Origin: Marinihelvus sp942491555
Lineage (GTDB): Bacteria; Pseudomonadota; Gammaproteobacteria; Xanthomonadales; SZUA-36
Length of the DNA stretch: 64,000 bases
NCBI GenBank assembly: GCA_942491555.1
Contig: CALOBN010000005.1
Coordinates: 1,178,001 to 1,242,000 of the forward strand
Direction of reading: 5' to 3'
Numbering within the stretch: the stretch's first letter is position 1; each line of letters opens with the position of its first letter. Shown here piece after piece: positions 26,766 through 35,221 of the stretch. A program made the position numbers and the translations under genes. The notes beneath the pieces are model-generated. The model was given only the letters and a program-made list of their open reading frames with translations, did no database searches and had not been told where the DNA came from.

Positions 26766-27671
26766 ATGCGCATTCTTCTGACGGGCGCAGATGGCCAGCT
26801 CGGCAGCGAGCTGAGGCCGCTGCTGTCCGGGCGTGGAGAAGTGCTGGCCACAACTTTGGACGGTGCCGGTGCACACCAGGCGCTGAACCTGGCTGATGCA
26901 GATGCGCTGATGAGTTTGCTGCACGACTATCAGCCGTCCCTGATCATCAATGCAGCCGCTTATACTGCGGTTGATAAGGCTGAATCGGAGCCGGATCTTG
27001 CACAGAAAGTCAATGGCCGGGCACCGGGTTTGCTGGCGGACTGGGCAGCGGATGCTGATGCCGCGCTGGTGCATTTTTCCACCGATTATGTTTTTGATGG
27101 TCGTAAGGCTTCTCCGTACCTGGAAACAGATCAGGTCCATCCGATCAATCGCTATGGTGAGACCAAGCTGGCTGGTGAGCAGGCCATACAGGCTGCGGGC
27201 TGTCGTTATCTCATCCTGCGTACGTCATGGGTCTACGCCAGTCATGGTCAGAATTTTGTGCTCAAAATGCTTGAGCTGGCCCGGACACGCGATGAGCTGT
27301 CTGTGGTCAGTGACCAGGTCGGCAGGCCCACCTGGGCGGCCAATCTGGCGCGCTATGCGCTGGCAGCGGTGGACGCAGGCCTGCTGGACGAGCCCGGAAA
27401 TGAGGGGCGCTTGTTGCATGCGGCCGACTCCGGAGCCTACAGCTGGTTTGAGTTTTCGCGCCTGATCTTCGACACTGCATTGAGCCTGGGTTTATTGGAA
27501 CGGGTTCCGGAAGTCCGCGAGGTTGGCTCTGATGCATTCCCGTCGGTAGCCCAACGTCCGGCATCATCGGTGCTTGGCACCGGCCTGTTAAGACGTCGCC
27601 TGGGTCTTGACCCGGCCTCCGTGAAGGAATCTGTTGCGGCTTGTCTTGGAGAACTACGCAGCCATGAATGA
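26766..27671 (+). CDS. rfbD: dTDP-4-dehydrorhamnose reductase RfbD/RmlD
   Basis: Last step of dTDP-L-rhamnose synthesis. The 301 residues begin with a Rossmann ILLTGADGQLGSEL, then NAAAYTAVDKAE, FSTDYVFDG, and the catalytic YGETK (Tyr-X3-Lys), then RTSWVYA. It overlaps manC by 8 bases. The other rml genes (rfbA, B, C) are not in the window, so rhamnose synthesis is only partly represented here. Confidence 0.93.
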   Translation: MRILLTGADGQLGSELRPLLSGRGEVLATTLDGAGAHQALNLADADALMSLLHDYQPSLIINAAAYTAVDKAESEPDLAQKVNGRAPGLLADWAADADAALVHFSTDYVFDGRKASPYLETDQVHPINRYGETKLAGEQAIQAAGCRYLILRTSWVYASHGQNFVLKMLELARTRDELSVVSDQVGRPTWAANLARYALAAVDAGLLDEPGNEGRLLHAADSGAYSWFEFSRLIFDTALSLGLLERVPEVREVGSDAFPSVAQRPASSVLGTGLLRRRLGLDPASVKESVAACLGELRSHE

Positions 27672-29100
27672 CTCTGTAAAGGCACCTCTGATACCGGTGA
27701 TTCTCTCAGGCGGGGCCGGTACACGGCTGTGGCCGGTTTCGCGCCGGGCGCATCCGAAACCGTTTATGGAGCTGGCAGATGGGCAAAGCCTGGCGGAAAA
27801 AACCTTTTTGCGGGCTCAGCGTCTCGCCGGAGACCAGCCGATTCTGACGGTGACCAGCCGGGATTATTTCTTCTACACGCGCGATCTTTATCAAAAGCTG
27901 GGAGCAGGCCCCGAACAGGCACTTTTTTTACTCGAGCCCATGGGTCGCAACACTGCTCCAGCCATTGGCCTGGCGGCCCTGCAGGTGCAGGCGCTGTTTG
28001 GAGATGATGCAGTCATGCTGGTAATGCCAGCTGATCACCTGATCAATGACACGGAGGAATTCGTGCTGGCAGTCGAGCGCGCACGCAGTCTGGCAGAGCA
28101 GGGGCGTCTGGTTACCTTTGGTATGCACCCAACCCACCCGGAAACAGGGTTTGGCTATCTGCGTCAGGGCGAGGCGCTGGGTGAAGGTTTTGAGGTGGCG
28201 GCTTTCGTTGAAAAACCTGACCTGGAAACCGCTGAGCAATACCTCGCAGAGGGGGGTTACCACTGGAACTCCGGCATGTTCTGCTTTACTGCGGGGACTT
28301 TATTGGCGGAACTGGAACAGCATGCGCCGGATGTGATGCAGGGCATACGTGCCGTTTTTGAGGGCCTTGATGAACAGGCCAACCCGCTCGAACTGGCAGC
28401 GAATAGTTTTGCAGCCTGCCCCTCGATTTCCATCGATTATGCGGTCATGGAGCGCTCAAACAATACGGCCATGGTCCCGGCGGACTTTGGCTGGAGTGAC
28501 ATCGGCTCCTGGAAAGCGATTTCCGAGCTTTACGAATCGGATGCAGCCGGCAACAGGGTTCGTGGCAAAGCGGTGCTGGTGGATACGCGCGATTGCTTTA
28601 TTCAAAGCGAGGAGCGGCTCGTTGCGGCGGTGGGGGTGAGCAACCTGGTGATTGTTGATACGGGTGATGCCGTCCTGGTTGCAGACCGGGATCAGGCGCA
28701 GGATGTCGGCCAGGTGGTGAGTCAGCTCAAGGTCCTTGAAGATGAATCGGCTATTTTCCACCAGACGGTGCACCGTCCCTGGGGCAGTTTTACGGTCCTC
28801 GAGGATGCCCCGGACTGCAAGGTCAAACGCCTGGTGGTGAAGCCGGGGCAGGTTTTGTCTTTGCAACGTCATCAAAGACGTTCAGAGCACTGGACCGTCG
28901 TTCAGGGCCGCGCCAAGGTCCGGTTGGGTGACGAGGAGCTCGTGCTGGAACAAAACCAGTCGACCTATATTCCGGTTAACACCATGCATCGCCTGGAAAA
29001 CCCCGGCGCGGAGGACATTCACCTGATCGAGGTGCAAACCGGTGATTATTTTGGTGAGGACGATATCGAGCGTTTCGAGGACATCTACGGCCGCAGCTAG
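27664..29100 (+). CDS. manC: Mannose-1-phosphate guanylyltransferase / mannose-6-phosphate isomerase
   Basis: Bifunctional type II enzyme producing GDP-mannose. The 478 residues (from ATG 27664) have the guanylyltransferase signature ILSGGAGTRLWPVSRRAHPKPF, PADHLI, FVEKPD, and IDYAVME. The C-terminal cupin-type isomerase domain shows HRPWGSFTVLED, KVKRLVVKPGQVLSLQRH and HWTVVQGRAKV with the metal-binding His residues. Coupled to rfbD by an 8-base overlap. AlgA, CpsB and XanB are other names for the same type. Likely role: sugar nucleotides for LPS or exopolysaccharide. Confidence 0.93.
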   Translation: MNDSVKAPLIPVILSGGAGTRLWPVSRRAHPKPFMELADGQSLAEKTFLRAQRLAGDQPILTVTSRDYFFYTRDLYQKLGAGPEQALFLLEPMGRNTAPAIGLAALQVQALFGDDAVMLVMPADHLINDTEEFVLAVERARSLAEQGRLVTFGMHPTHPETGFGYLRQGEALGEGFEVAAFVEKPDLETAEQYLAEGGYHWNSGMFCFTAGTLLAELEQHAPDVMQGIRAVFEGLDEQANPLELAANSFAACPSISIDYAVMERSNNTAMVPADFGWSDIGSWKAISELYESDAAGNRVRGKAVLVDTRDCFIQSEERLVAAVGVSNLVIVDTGDAVLVADRDQAQDVGQVVSQLKVLEDESAIFHQTVHRPWGSFTVLEDAPDCKVKRLVVKPGQVLSLQRHQRRSEHWTVVQGRAKVRLGDEELVLEQNQSTYIPVNTMHRLENPGAEDIHLIEVQTGDYFGEDDIERFEDIYGRS

Positions 29101-29128
29101 GGGCTATGAGATTTAGCGTCAGCAGGTC

Positions 29129-29911
29129 CTAGCGTCCCTTAAATGATGGGCGGCGCTTCTCCAGAAACGCGCTGCTGCCTTCACGCATATCCTCAGTCTG
29201 GCAGATGGCGACAAACTGGTCGGTTTCCACCGCTATGGCGTCATCGAAGGAAAGATCCGCGCCCTCGTGCACGCTGTCCATAATGGCCCGCATGGCCAGC
29301 GGCGCCCCGGCGGCCAGCCTGGCTGCTAACTTGTCCACGACCGCTTCGAGTTCCTGCGCAGCCACAACATCACTTACCAGGCCGGCTGCCAAAGCCGCAT
29401 CCGCGGGAAGCGGATCTCCGGTCAGCATCATATGCAGGGCGCGACCCCGGCCGACGACCCGGCTCAGGCGCTGGGTTCCGCCGTAGCCCGGAATCAGGCC
29501 CAGTTTTACTTCCGGCAGTCCGAGCATGGCATTATCCGAGGCAATTCTCACGGTGCAGGCCAGGGCCAGCTCGCAACCGCCACCCAGGGCAAAGCCATTA
29601 ATCGCTGCAATGACGGGTTTCCCCAGTCGCTCGATGCTTTGCATAAGCGCGTGACCACGCGCCACGAAGGCCTGCGCCTGCTGCGCGTCCAGATCGCTCA
29701 GTTCAGCGATGTCCGCGCCTGCTACAAAAGCTTTTTCGCCGGCACCCGTCAGCACAACAACGCGTGTTTGCGGATCTTCTGCCGCCGCGGCAAAGGCGGT
29801 CCCGAGTGCGTCGATGACTTGCGCATTCAGTGCATTGAGTTTTTCCGGACGGTTGATGGTCAGGGTGGTAACGCCATTGGCGTGCCGGCTTAATACGGTG
29901 TTGTTGGTCAT
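29129..29911 (-). CDS. Enoyl-CoA hydratase
   Basis: Crotonase-fold enzyme of 260 residues, hydrating trans-2-enoyl-CoA in beta-oxidation or short-chain acid use. It has both catalytic glutamates of true hydratases: GGGCELALAC (first Glu) and GLPEVKLGLIPGYGGTQRL (second Glu), plus the oxyanion-hole GEKAFVAGADI. The start is ATG 29911; the frame upstream is not conserved. Convergent with manC. Which acyl-CoA is used cannot be told. Confidence 0.85.
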   Translation of the reverse strand: MTNNTVLSRHANGVTTLTINRPEKLNALNAQVIDALGTAFAAAAEDPQTRVVVLTGAGEKAFVAGADIAELSDLDAQQAQAFVARGHALMQSIERLGKPVIAAINGFALGGGCELALACTVRIASDNAMLGLPEVKLGLIPGYGGTQRLSRVVGRGRALHMMLTGDPLPADAALAAGLVSDVVAAQELEAVVDKLAARLAAGAPLAMRAIMDSVHEGADLSFDDAIAVETDQFVAICQTEDMREGSSAFLEKRRPSFKGR

Positions 29912-30029
29912 GGCTTGTGTCTGTTTTTGATGGTGATCCGCATGATAGGCGAAAGACCGGCCGGTTTGAATTTGGCGGCTCAAGTTCAGTCAGACTCAAG
30001 GCGCTCAATTGTGTCGCCAGAAATGCCAA

Positions 30030-30048
30030 ACGCCGCTGTGAGCGGCGT
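30030..30048 (-). terminator. Stem-loop downstream of the small ORF and psp operon
   Basis: ACGCCGCT-GTG-AGCGGCGT is a perfect 8-bp stem with a 3-base loop. Read on the minus strand it is followed by TTGGCATTTCT, a poor U-tract. It lies 40 bases past the minus-strand small ORF. It may end the psp transcript, but as an intrinsic terminator it is weak. Confidence 0.35.
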
Positions 30049-30087
30049 CCAGGCGTTTATTACCGATTGCCTTGCCGGCGCGTGGGC

Positions 30088-30276
30088 TTAGTTCATTGAT
30101 TGTCCGTTGTCATCGTCAGTCCCCGTAACGTGCCTCGATGCATCGTGCTCGGATTCTGTCGGTTGCGCATGGCTGAACTCCTTGCGCAGCAATAACAGCA
30201 GGGCCATCCAGCTTGACGCGAAGAGTGGGGCGGGCGCGCCTAACTTCGGGTCGTGGCCGTTTTCCGTCGTGTTCAT
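30088..30276 (-). CDS. Small hypothetical protein downstream of pspC
   Basis: 62 codons from ATG 30276, which has GAGG nine bases upstream. The central stretch APLFASSWMALLLLL is hydrophobic and could be a membrane-binding helix. The tail is hydrophilic and acidic (TESEHDAS, TGTDDDNG). I do not recognise it. It follows pspC by about 200 bases on the same strand, so it could belong to the phage-shock operon, but it does not look like PspD. It is short and without homologues known to me, so it may not be real. Confidence 0.35.
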   Translation of the reverse strand: MNTTENGHDPKLGAPAPLFASSWMALLLLLRKEFSHAQPTESEHDASRHVTGTDDDNGQSMN

Positions 30277-30476
30277 TGCGATCGTCCTCATGGTAAATCC
30301 TGATCTGCCTGACTGACCGTTCTATTACTTAAGACTGCCTGACCCATAAAAAGTTGACGCACAAAACTGCCTTTTCGTTACGAACACCATTGAAATAACA
30401 ATTGTCGCCGGGCACGTCACTGCTTATCGGTGCAGCCGGCGCGCGCTCTGCGTCACGGCGTTGGCGGGCCTGTCGC

Positions 30477-30866
30477 TCAGTTTTCTTCCCGTTTCAATTC
30501 GCGATCGAACTCAAACTCCCGCGAGGTAACAAGCGCTTCCATACGCTGCAGGCGCCGGTCGAGTTCGCGAAAGCGGTGGCGCACATTGCCAAACACGTCG
30601 GCGGGTGCATTGCTGAGTTCTCTCCAGAAATCCGCCTTTTCCTCATCCACAACAACCTCCTTTGGCTTAACAGGCAATACGATTGCAAGCACGATATAGC
30701 TGATGAAAACAAAGGGCATGAACATCAGGAAACTGATGGCTACCACCAGGCGCAGGCCCCGTCGGTTGAAGCCGAAGTAGTCGGCCAGGCCGGCGCAAAC
30801 ACCGGCAATCATCGCATTGTCGCGGTCGCGATACAGGCGATGCGGGTTGGTTCTTTCAAGAACCAT
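30477..30866 (-). CDS. pspC: Phage shock protein C (PspC-domain protein)
   Basis: Inner-membrane stress sensor of about 129 residues. The PspC domain is plain: RLYRDRDNAMIAGVCAGLADYFG, then one long hydrophobic segment LVVAISFLMFMPFVFISYIVLAIVLP in two halves. A C-terminal charged, probably coiled-coil part follows (RELDRRLQRMEALV). ATG 30866 is the likely start, overlapping pspB by 11 bases; an upstream extension of 31 codons lies inside pspB and is not conserved. Confidence 0.9.
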   Translation of the reverse strand: MVLERTNPHRLYRDRDNAMIAGVCAGLADYFGFNRRGLRLVVAISFLMFMPFVFISYIVLAIVLPVKPKEVVVDEEKADFWRELSNAPADVFGNVRHRFRELDRRLQRMEALVTSREFEFDRELKREEN

Positions 30867-31080
30867 GACGGGATCGCCAGGTCGGCGCCTCGATATCAAG
30901 AATGCGCTCCAGCGTGTTGATGCGCTCTTCCATGCGGTTGGTGGAGTCCCAGATCTCACTGAGCATCTTTTCGTCTTCGCTGGTCAGGCCTTTGGATGTT
31001 TTCATCTTGGTGATGTAATGGAAAACGATCCATAACGGCAGGCAGACGGTCAGTAACAGGATTGGAATGGCTTCGCTCAT
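30856..31080 (-). CDS. pspB: Phage shock protein B
   Basis: 74-residue protein with one N-terminal membrane helix (AIPILLLTVCLPLWIVFHYI) followed by a heptad-type coiled coil (SEIWDSTNRMEERINTLERIL). This is the normal PspB layout. With PspC it senses envelope stress and frees PspA from PspF. The start ATG overlaps the pspA stop by four bases (ATGA). Confidence 0.9.
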   Translation of the reverse strand: MSEAIPILLLTVCLPLWIVFHYITKMKTSKGLTSEDEKMLSEIWDSTNRMEERINTLERILDIEAPTWRSRHGS

Positions 31081-31775
31081 TTCTGCTCCCCTTGTTTCTT
31101 GCTGACTTTGGCGGGTTTACCATCAACCTGAGATTTCAGGTTCGCCAATTCTTCCTCAACACGGTCATTGCCCTCCAGGCCGGCAATCTCATCGGCCAGG
31201 TTGCGACGACGCCCCATGTCCAGAGCCTCACCCTCTGACTCCAGCCGGTCGATCTTGCGCTCCGCGTTCTCAAAACGGAACAGCATGTCTTCAATGCTGT
31301 CGTCATGGATGTGCTTGCGGGCTGCGAGTTGCGTATGGGCTGTCTTGTGTCGCAACACAATGCTGCGCTGGCGATTCTTGGCGTCGGTGAGTTTGGCCTG
31401 TAACTTGGCGATGTCCTCGTTGAATTTCTCCAGTTGCTGGTCAATCAGGCCGAGATCGCTGTTGATTGCTTCGATATTGTCACCGACTTTCTGTTTCTCG
31501 ATCAGGGCAGCGCGCGCCAGATCTTCACGTTCCCGGCGCACCGCAAGCTCTGCGCGGTTTGACCATTCGATTTGCTCATTACCGAGATAGTCGATACGGC
31601 GGCGCAGCTCTTTGCGGTCAGCGATACACTTGGCCGCTGCGGAGCGAATCTCCACAAGGGTGTCCTCCATCTCCTGAATCATCAGGCGAATGATCTTTTC
31701 AGGATCTTCCGCCTTCTCCAGCAAGGAGTTCAGGTTGGCATTGATAATGTCACTCAGTCTTGAAAATACGCTCAT
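31077..31775 (-). CDS. pspA: Phage shock protein A (PspA/IM30 family)
   Basis: Peripheral inner-membrane protein that stabilises damaged membrane and, in E. coli, inhibits PspF. 232 residues, nearly all predicted coiled coil. The PspA signature is seen at MSVFSRLSDIINANLNSLLE and KIIRLMIQEMEDTLVEIRS. AGGAG stands at good distance from the ATG. The promoter upstream is of sigma-54 type, so an enhancer-binding protein such as PspF must exist, but no pspF lies nearby. Confidence 0.95.
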   Translation of the reverse strand: MSVFSRLSDIINANLNSLLEKAEDPEKIIRLMIQEMEDTLVEIRSAAAKCIADRKELRRRIDYLGNEQIEWSNRAELAVRREREDLARAALIEKQKVGDNIEAINSDLGLIDQQLEKFNEDIAKLQAKLTDAKNRQRSIVLRHKTAHTQLAARKHIHDDSIEDMLFRFENAERKIDRLESEGEALDMGRRRNLADEIAGLEGNDRVEEELANLKSQVDGKPAKVSKKQGEQK

Positions 31776-31809
31776 GGTGCGCTCCTGTTAGGCTCTATAC
31801 GCTGATATA

Positions 31810-31825
31810 TGCAGTCTTCATGCCA
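31810..31825 (-). promoter_or_regulatory. Sigma-54 promoter of pspABC
   Basis: On the minus strand TGGCATGAAGACTGCA has the invariant GG and GC pairs exactly 10 bases apart and matches the consensus TGGCACG-N4-TTGCA at 6 of 7 and 4 of 5 fixed positions. It lies 35 bases before the pspA ATG, leaving a start point near 31799. psp operons are sigma-54-dependent in E. coli and relatives, which supports the call. Confidence 0.75.
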
Positions 31826-32033
31826 AAGTTGAGCGGCGCGTTTAAGTATCTGAAATAAATAGTAAAGATTTATGGCGGTGTCTGTTCATGTGGTTTCGTG
31901 CAATGGTGCGGTGGTCAATTCCACCATTCTTTGGCTGACGCCGGGCATCCGATATGGGTGAACCAATCATGGTCGATGAGGTCACAACCGGCGGCATTAA
32001 TGTAATGCTTATGATTTTCCCGGCGCGCTGCGT

Positions 32034-32039
32034 TAGAAT
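32034..32039 (+). promoter_or_regulatory. Possible -10 box of the fkpA-like gene
   Basis: TAGAAT, 65 bases before the ATG at 32104, in the context TGCGTTAGAAT. No good -35 is found at the right distance; TTATGA lies 19 bases upstream. Weak assignment. Confidence 0.3.
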
Positions 32040-32103
32040 AGCGCCCCTTTCCGGCGACCCTGTGTCTGGACGCCGCCTACAACAAAGATCCGGAGGGATT
32101 GTA

Positions 32104-32787
32104 ATGCGATTCAAGTTCGCACTAATTGCTTTAATGGTTTCGGCCCCGGCAGCGCTGATGGCCCAGGACCTGACGACCGAAAAAGGTCAACTCAGCTATA
32201 GCGTTGGCTGGGACCTTGGCGCTGATATTGGTCGCCGTAGTGAAGACTTTGACGTGGAGTCGCTGATCAGCGCGATTCGCGACTCTGTTGCGGGTAACGA
32301 GCCCAAGGTGGCGCCGGCCGAAATGCGCCGACTGCTGACCGAACTTCAGGAGAAGGTTCGCCAGGAGCAGATTCTCGCACTACAAGAGCTGGCTGTTGAG
32401 AATCAGGCGATCGCTGAAACCTTCCTGGCTGAAAACCAGGGCAAGACCAATGTGGTGGTAATGCCATCTGGCGTTCAGTACCGCATTATTGAGGAAGGCG
32501 ACGGTGGTCGTCCGGGTCTGGAAGACCGGGTCAGTGTTCACTATCGCAGCATGAAGGTTGACGGTATCGAAATCGACAGCTCCTTCGCTCGCGGTGTGCC
32601 CCAGGAATTCACGGTGAACGAGGTGCTGCAGGGTTGGCAGGAAGTACTGCCGCTCATGAAAGTAGGTTCTACCTGGCAGATCTGGGTTCCGCCCGAACTG
32701 GCATTTGGCCAGCGCGGTAATCCGCCGGCCGTGGGCCCGAACGAGGCACTGCAATTCGATCTGAAACTGATCGATATTGTTGAGTAA
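32104..32787 (+). CDS. FKBP-type peptidyl-prolyl isomerase, FkpA/Mip-like, periplasmic
   Basis: 227 residues. A signal peptide (MRFKFALIALMVSAPAALMAQ) precedes an N-terminal alpha-helical dimerisation domain (QLSYSVGWDLGADIGRRSEDFDVESL split across it) and a C-terminal FKBP domain with RPGLEDRVSVHYRSMKVDG, VLQGWQEVLPLMKVGSTWQIWVPPELAFG in two blocks, and GPNEALQFDLKLIDI. The active-site aromatic residues are in place. It helps fold outer-membrane and periplasmic proteins. The start at 32104 has CGGAGGG upstream; the frame before it is not protein-like. Confidence 0.9.
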   Translation: MRFKFALIALMVSAPAALMAQDLTTEKGQLSYSVGWDLGADIGRRSEDFDVESLISAIRDSVAGNEPKVAPAEMRRLLTELQEKVRQEQILALQELAVENQAIAETFLAENQGKTNVVVMPSGVQYRIIEEGDGGRPGLEDRVSVHYRSMKVDGIEIDSSFARGVPQEFTVNEVLQGWQEVLPLMKVGSTWQIWVPPELAFGQRGNPPAVGPNEALQFDLKLIDIVE

Positions 32788-32798
32788 TGGGTAACTGA

Positions 32799-32822
32799 CC
32801 GGCCGGGCGACTGCCCGGCCGG
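32799..32822 (+). terminator. Very strong hairpin after the fkpA-like gene
   Basis: CCGGCCGGGC-GACT-GCCCGGCCGG forms a perfect 10-bp GC stem with a 4-base loop, 12 bases past the stop. It lacks a U-tract (CACACCC follows), so it may stall or protect RNA rather than end transcription by itself. It also lies only 18 bases before the TTG start of nudL. Confidence 0.45.
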
Positions 32823-32840
32823 CACACCCTTCAGACTATC

Positions 32841-33455
32841 TTGATCGAATCCGCACCCTGGCAATCTCTGTTGAGGGCCGCGGTTTCCCCTTTCGAAGCC
32901 GGCGCGGCACCTCTGCAGGTGCATGGCTGGCATTCGCACCCGGATCAAACGGCGCGACCGCGCCGCACCGCCGCTGTACTGGTGGCCGTGCTGGATCGTC
33001 CCGAGCCCGGCATAATTCTCACTGTGCGCTCCAGGCGTCTGGCCAAACATGCCGGACAGGTGGCTTTTCCCGGTGGCGCTGCTGATGCGGGTGATCCTTC
33101 CGGGGTCCGCACGGCCCTGCGCGAAGCCGAGGAGGAGATTGGCCTGGACCCCGGGCTGGTTCAGCCGCTGGGGTTTCTTGATCGGATTGATACGGTGAGC
33201 GACTTCCGGGTGCTGCCGGTAGTGGGACTCGTCTACGGAAACATTGAGTTAATTCCGGACAAGCGGGAAGTTGAGCTGGTGTTCACGGTTCCGCTGGAGC
33301 GGGTGCTGGATCCCGATGCCTACGGCGAGACACGCATTCATCAGCGCGGCGAAACCCGCGTGGTTCACAGCCTTAAATGGCAGGACCAGAAAGTCTGGGG
33401 CGTGACCGCGTCCATCCTGCGCAACCTGGCACAGCGTGCCACGCTATCTGCCTGA
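32841..33455 (+). CDS. CoA pyrophosphatase, Nudix family (NudL-like)
   Basis: 204-residue Nudix hydrolase. The UPF0035/CoA-type motif HAGQVAFPGGAADAGD precedes the Nudix box G-X5-E-type REAEEEIGLD. Family members split CoA or acyl-CoA to 4'-phosphopantetheine and ADP. The frame begins with TTG 32841 with no clear Shine-Dalgarno; no in-frame ATG lies before the conserved region. The hairpin of 32799-32822 sits just upstream, which may limit expression. Confidence 0.82.
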   Translation: MIESAPWQSLLRAAVSPFEAGAAPLQVHGWHSHPDQTARPRRTAAVLVAVLDRPEPGIILTVRSRRLAKHAGQVAFPGGAADAGDPSGVRTALREAEEEIGLDPGLVQPLGFLDRIDTVSDFRVLPVVGLVYGNIELIPDKREVELVFTVPLERVLDPDAYGETRIHQRGETRVVHSLKWQDQKVWGVTASILRNLAQRATLSA

Positions 33456-33494
33456 CACTTTGCTGATCAGCCCCCTGACCAAGGAGCAACGCCG

Positions 33495-34355
33495 ATGCCC
33501 ACGCCCCTCCTGATTGATGTGCCCCAACTACGTTCCCTGCTGTCCTCGGACACACATCTGATCGTTGACTGCCGGTTCAATCTGGCTGATCCACAGCAGG
33601 GTCGCAAGGACTGGTTGGCGGGTCACATTCCCGGCGCGGTTTATGCGGATCTGGATAAGGATCTGGCTGGCCCGGTTGGCCCGCTTACCGGACGCCATCC
33701 ACTTCCTGAGTCCGCCGACTTCGCCGCCGTCCTGGCGCGCTGGGGCTGGCGCCAGGGAATGACCATCGTGGCCTACGACGCGCAGGGCGGTGCTTTTGCT
33801 GTCCGACTCTGGTGGCTGATGCGGTACTTCGGTCAGGACTGCGTGACCCTGCTTGATGGCGGCCTGGCGGCGTGGCTCGCCAGCGGTGAAACGCTGACTG
33901 CCGGCGCAGAGACGGTCACGCCAACGTTGCCACCGGACCTTGAGTCTCGGCCTCAAACTGTGCTGGATGCGGGCGACATTCAGGATGCCCTGGCCGACGG
34001 CCGCATCTTGCTGCTGGACGCCCGGGCTGCCGACCGCTTTGCCGGCAACAATGAGACCATTGATCCCGTCGCTGGTCATGTAGCGGGGGCCTTGAATCGT
34101 CCCTTCAGTGAAAACCTGAATGCCGATGGCCGTTTTCACGGCCGCAGCCGGTTACGCGCAGAATTTGATGCCCTGCGCGCGGACCGGGACCCGGCGCAAA
34201 TCGTGCACATGTGCGGCTCGGGCGTTACTGCCTGTCACAACCAGTTCGCCATGGCCCTGGCAGGACTGGAAGGCAGTCGCCTGTATCCCGGCTCCTGGAG
34301 TGAGTGGATTCGTGACCCGGGCAGACCCCGGGCCACCGGCACTTCCCCGCAGTAA
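33495..34355 (+). CDS. sseA: 3-mercaptopyruvate/thiosulfate sulfurtransferase (SseA-like)
   Basis: Two-rhodanese-domain enzyme of 286 residues. The first domain is inactive in catalysis (LIVDCRFNL, HIPGAVYADLD), and the second carries the catalytic loop HMCGSGVTAC with Cys240. CGSGVT is the form of mercaptopyruvate sulfurtransferases, whereas thiosulfate sulfurtransferases have CRKGVT, so the SseA name is favoured. Cytoplasmic, no signal. Shine-Dalgarno AAGGAG is present. Confidence 0.87.
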   Translation: MPTPLLIDVPQLRSLLSSDTHLIVDCRFNLADPQQGRKDWLAGHIPGAVYADLDKDLAGPVGPLTGRHPLPESADFAAVLARWGWRQGMTIVAYDAQGGAFAVRLWWLMRYFGQDCVTLLDGGLAAWLASGETLTAGAETVTPTLPPDLESRPQTVLDAGDIQDALADGRILLLDARAADRFAGNNETIDPVAGHVAGALNRPFSENLNADGRFHGRSRLRAEFDALRADRDPAQIVHMCGSGVTACHNQFAMALAGLEGSRLYPGSWSEWIRDPGRPRATGTSPQ

Positions 34356-34377
34356 GCCGAACCGCCTGCCTGGCCGG

Positions 34378-35130
34378 CTACTTCTTTCTCAGGGATTCCA
34401 CCAGCGCACGCAAGGTATTCTGGGTTTCTTCACTGAACCACACAGCAATAAAGGCGTCGTGGTCACCCGACCCATCCTCGTCAAACAGGTCGGCCAGGGA
34501 CTGGCGCATGGTGCGACGATTGGTCAGCATGGCGCGGGGCGGGAGCGCAAGGTGTGCCTGGCACCAGGCAATGGCCGCTTCCACGGTCTCTTCAGTGCCT
34601 TCTACGACTTCGTCAACCAACCCCAATGCCAGAGCCTGTTGCGGGTTCACCAGGGCGCCGGAGACGATTAATCGCTCCGCTTTGTGGGCCCCGACCAGGC
34701 GCACCAGGGCCTGGTGGATAAACGGCGGTAGCATCAGGCCAACCTGGGTTTCGTTGAGGCCGATTTTGTAACGCCCGTCGGCCATGATGCGCGTGTCGCA
34801 GAACAGGCTGATCACCGCGCCCCCGGCGGGGGAGTGGCCGGTAATGGCGGCCGCGGTCGGAATCGGCATCAATGCCACGGTCTCCAGCAGGCCGGAAAAT
34901 GACCCCCAGAAATCGCTCATAGCCGGCTCATCAAGGGTGAGCAGGGTCGGGACATCCAGTCCGGCGGAGAACATGCCGTCGCGGCCGCTAAGGACCACCG
35001 CGCCTGCCTCCGTGGCTGCCGTTTTCAAAGCGGCAGTCAGCTCCGTGACGAGTTCCGGGTTGAGTGCGTTAACCGGCGCGCGATCAATCTGTATTTCACG
35101 GACGGCGCCGTGGTCGGTAATGGTGAGCAT
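34378..35130 (-). CDS. Enoyl-CoA hydratase/isomerase family protein
   Basis: 250-residue crotonase-fold protein. The oxyanion-hole region GMFSAGLDVPTLL and SPAGGAVISLFCDTRI are visible. Where true hydratases have two Glu, here the first block reads PAGGAVISL (no Glu) and the second NETQVGLMLPP, so hydratase activity is doubtful; an isomerase or other crotonase-type reaction is more likely. Downstream of the thioesterase on the same strand, but with about 90 bases between, so co-transcription is possible. Confidence 0.75.
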   Translation of the reverse strand: MLTITDHGAVREIQIDRAPVNALNPELVTELTAALKTAATEAGAVVLSGRDGMFSAGLDVPTLLTLDEPAMSDFWGSFSGLLETVALMPIPTAAAITGHSPAGGAVISLFCDTRIMADGRYKIGLNETQVGLMLPPFIHQALVRLVGAHKAERLIVSGALVNPQQALALGLVDEVVEGTEETVEAAIAWCQAHLALPPRAMLTNRRTMRQSLADLFDEDGSGDHDAFIAVWFSEETQNTLRALVESLRKK

Positions 35131-35221
35131 AAAAGGCTTCCTTGGTTTGTCTGATTCTTTCTCAGTGAAAAAAATTATCGCGGTTTTGTTATTCCCGGGA
35201 GACCCGGTGATCGCCGGGGGT

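Noticed and set aside
31842..32114. 90-codon frame upstream of pspA on the minus strand
   Set aside because: It covers the sigma-54 promoter region and the fkpA promoter; no Shine-Dalgarno and no recognisable domain.
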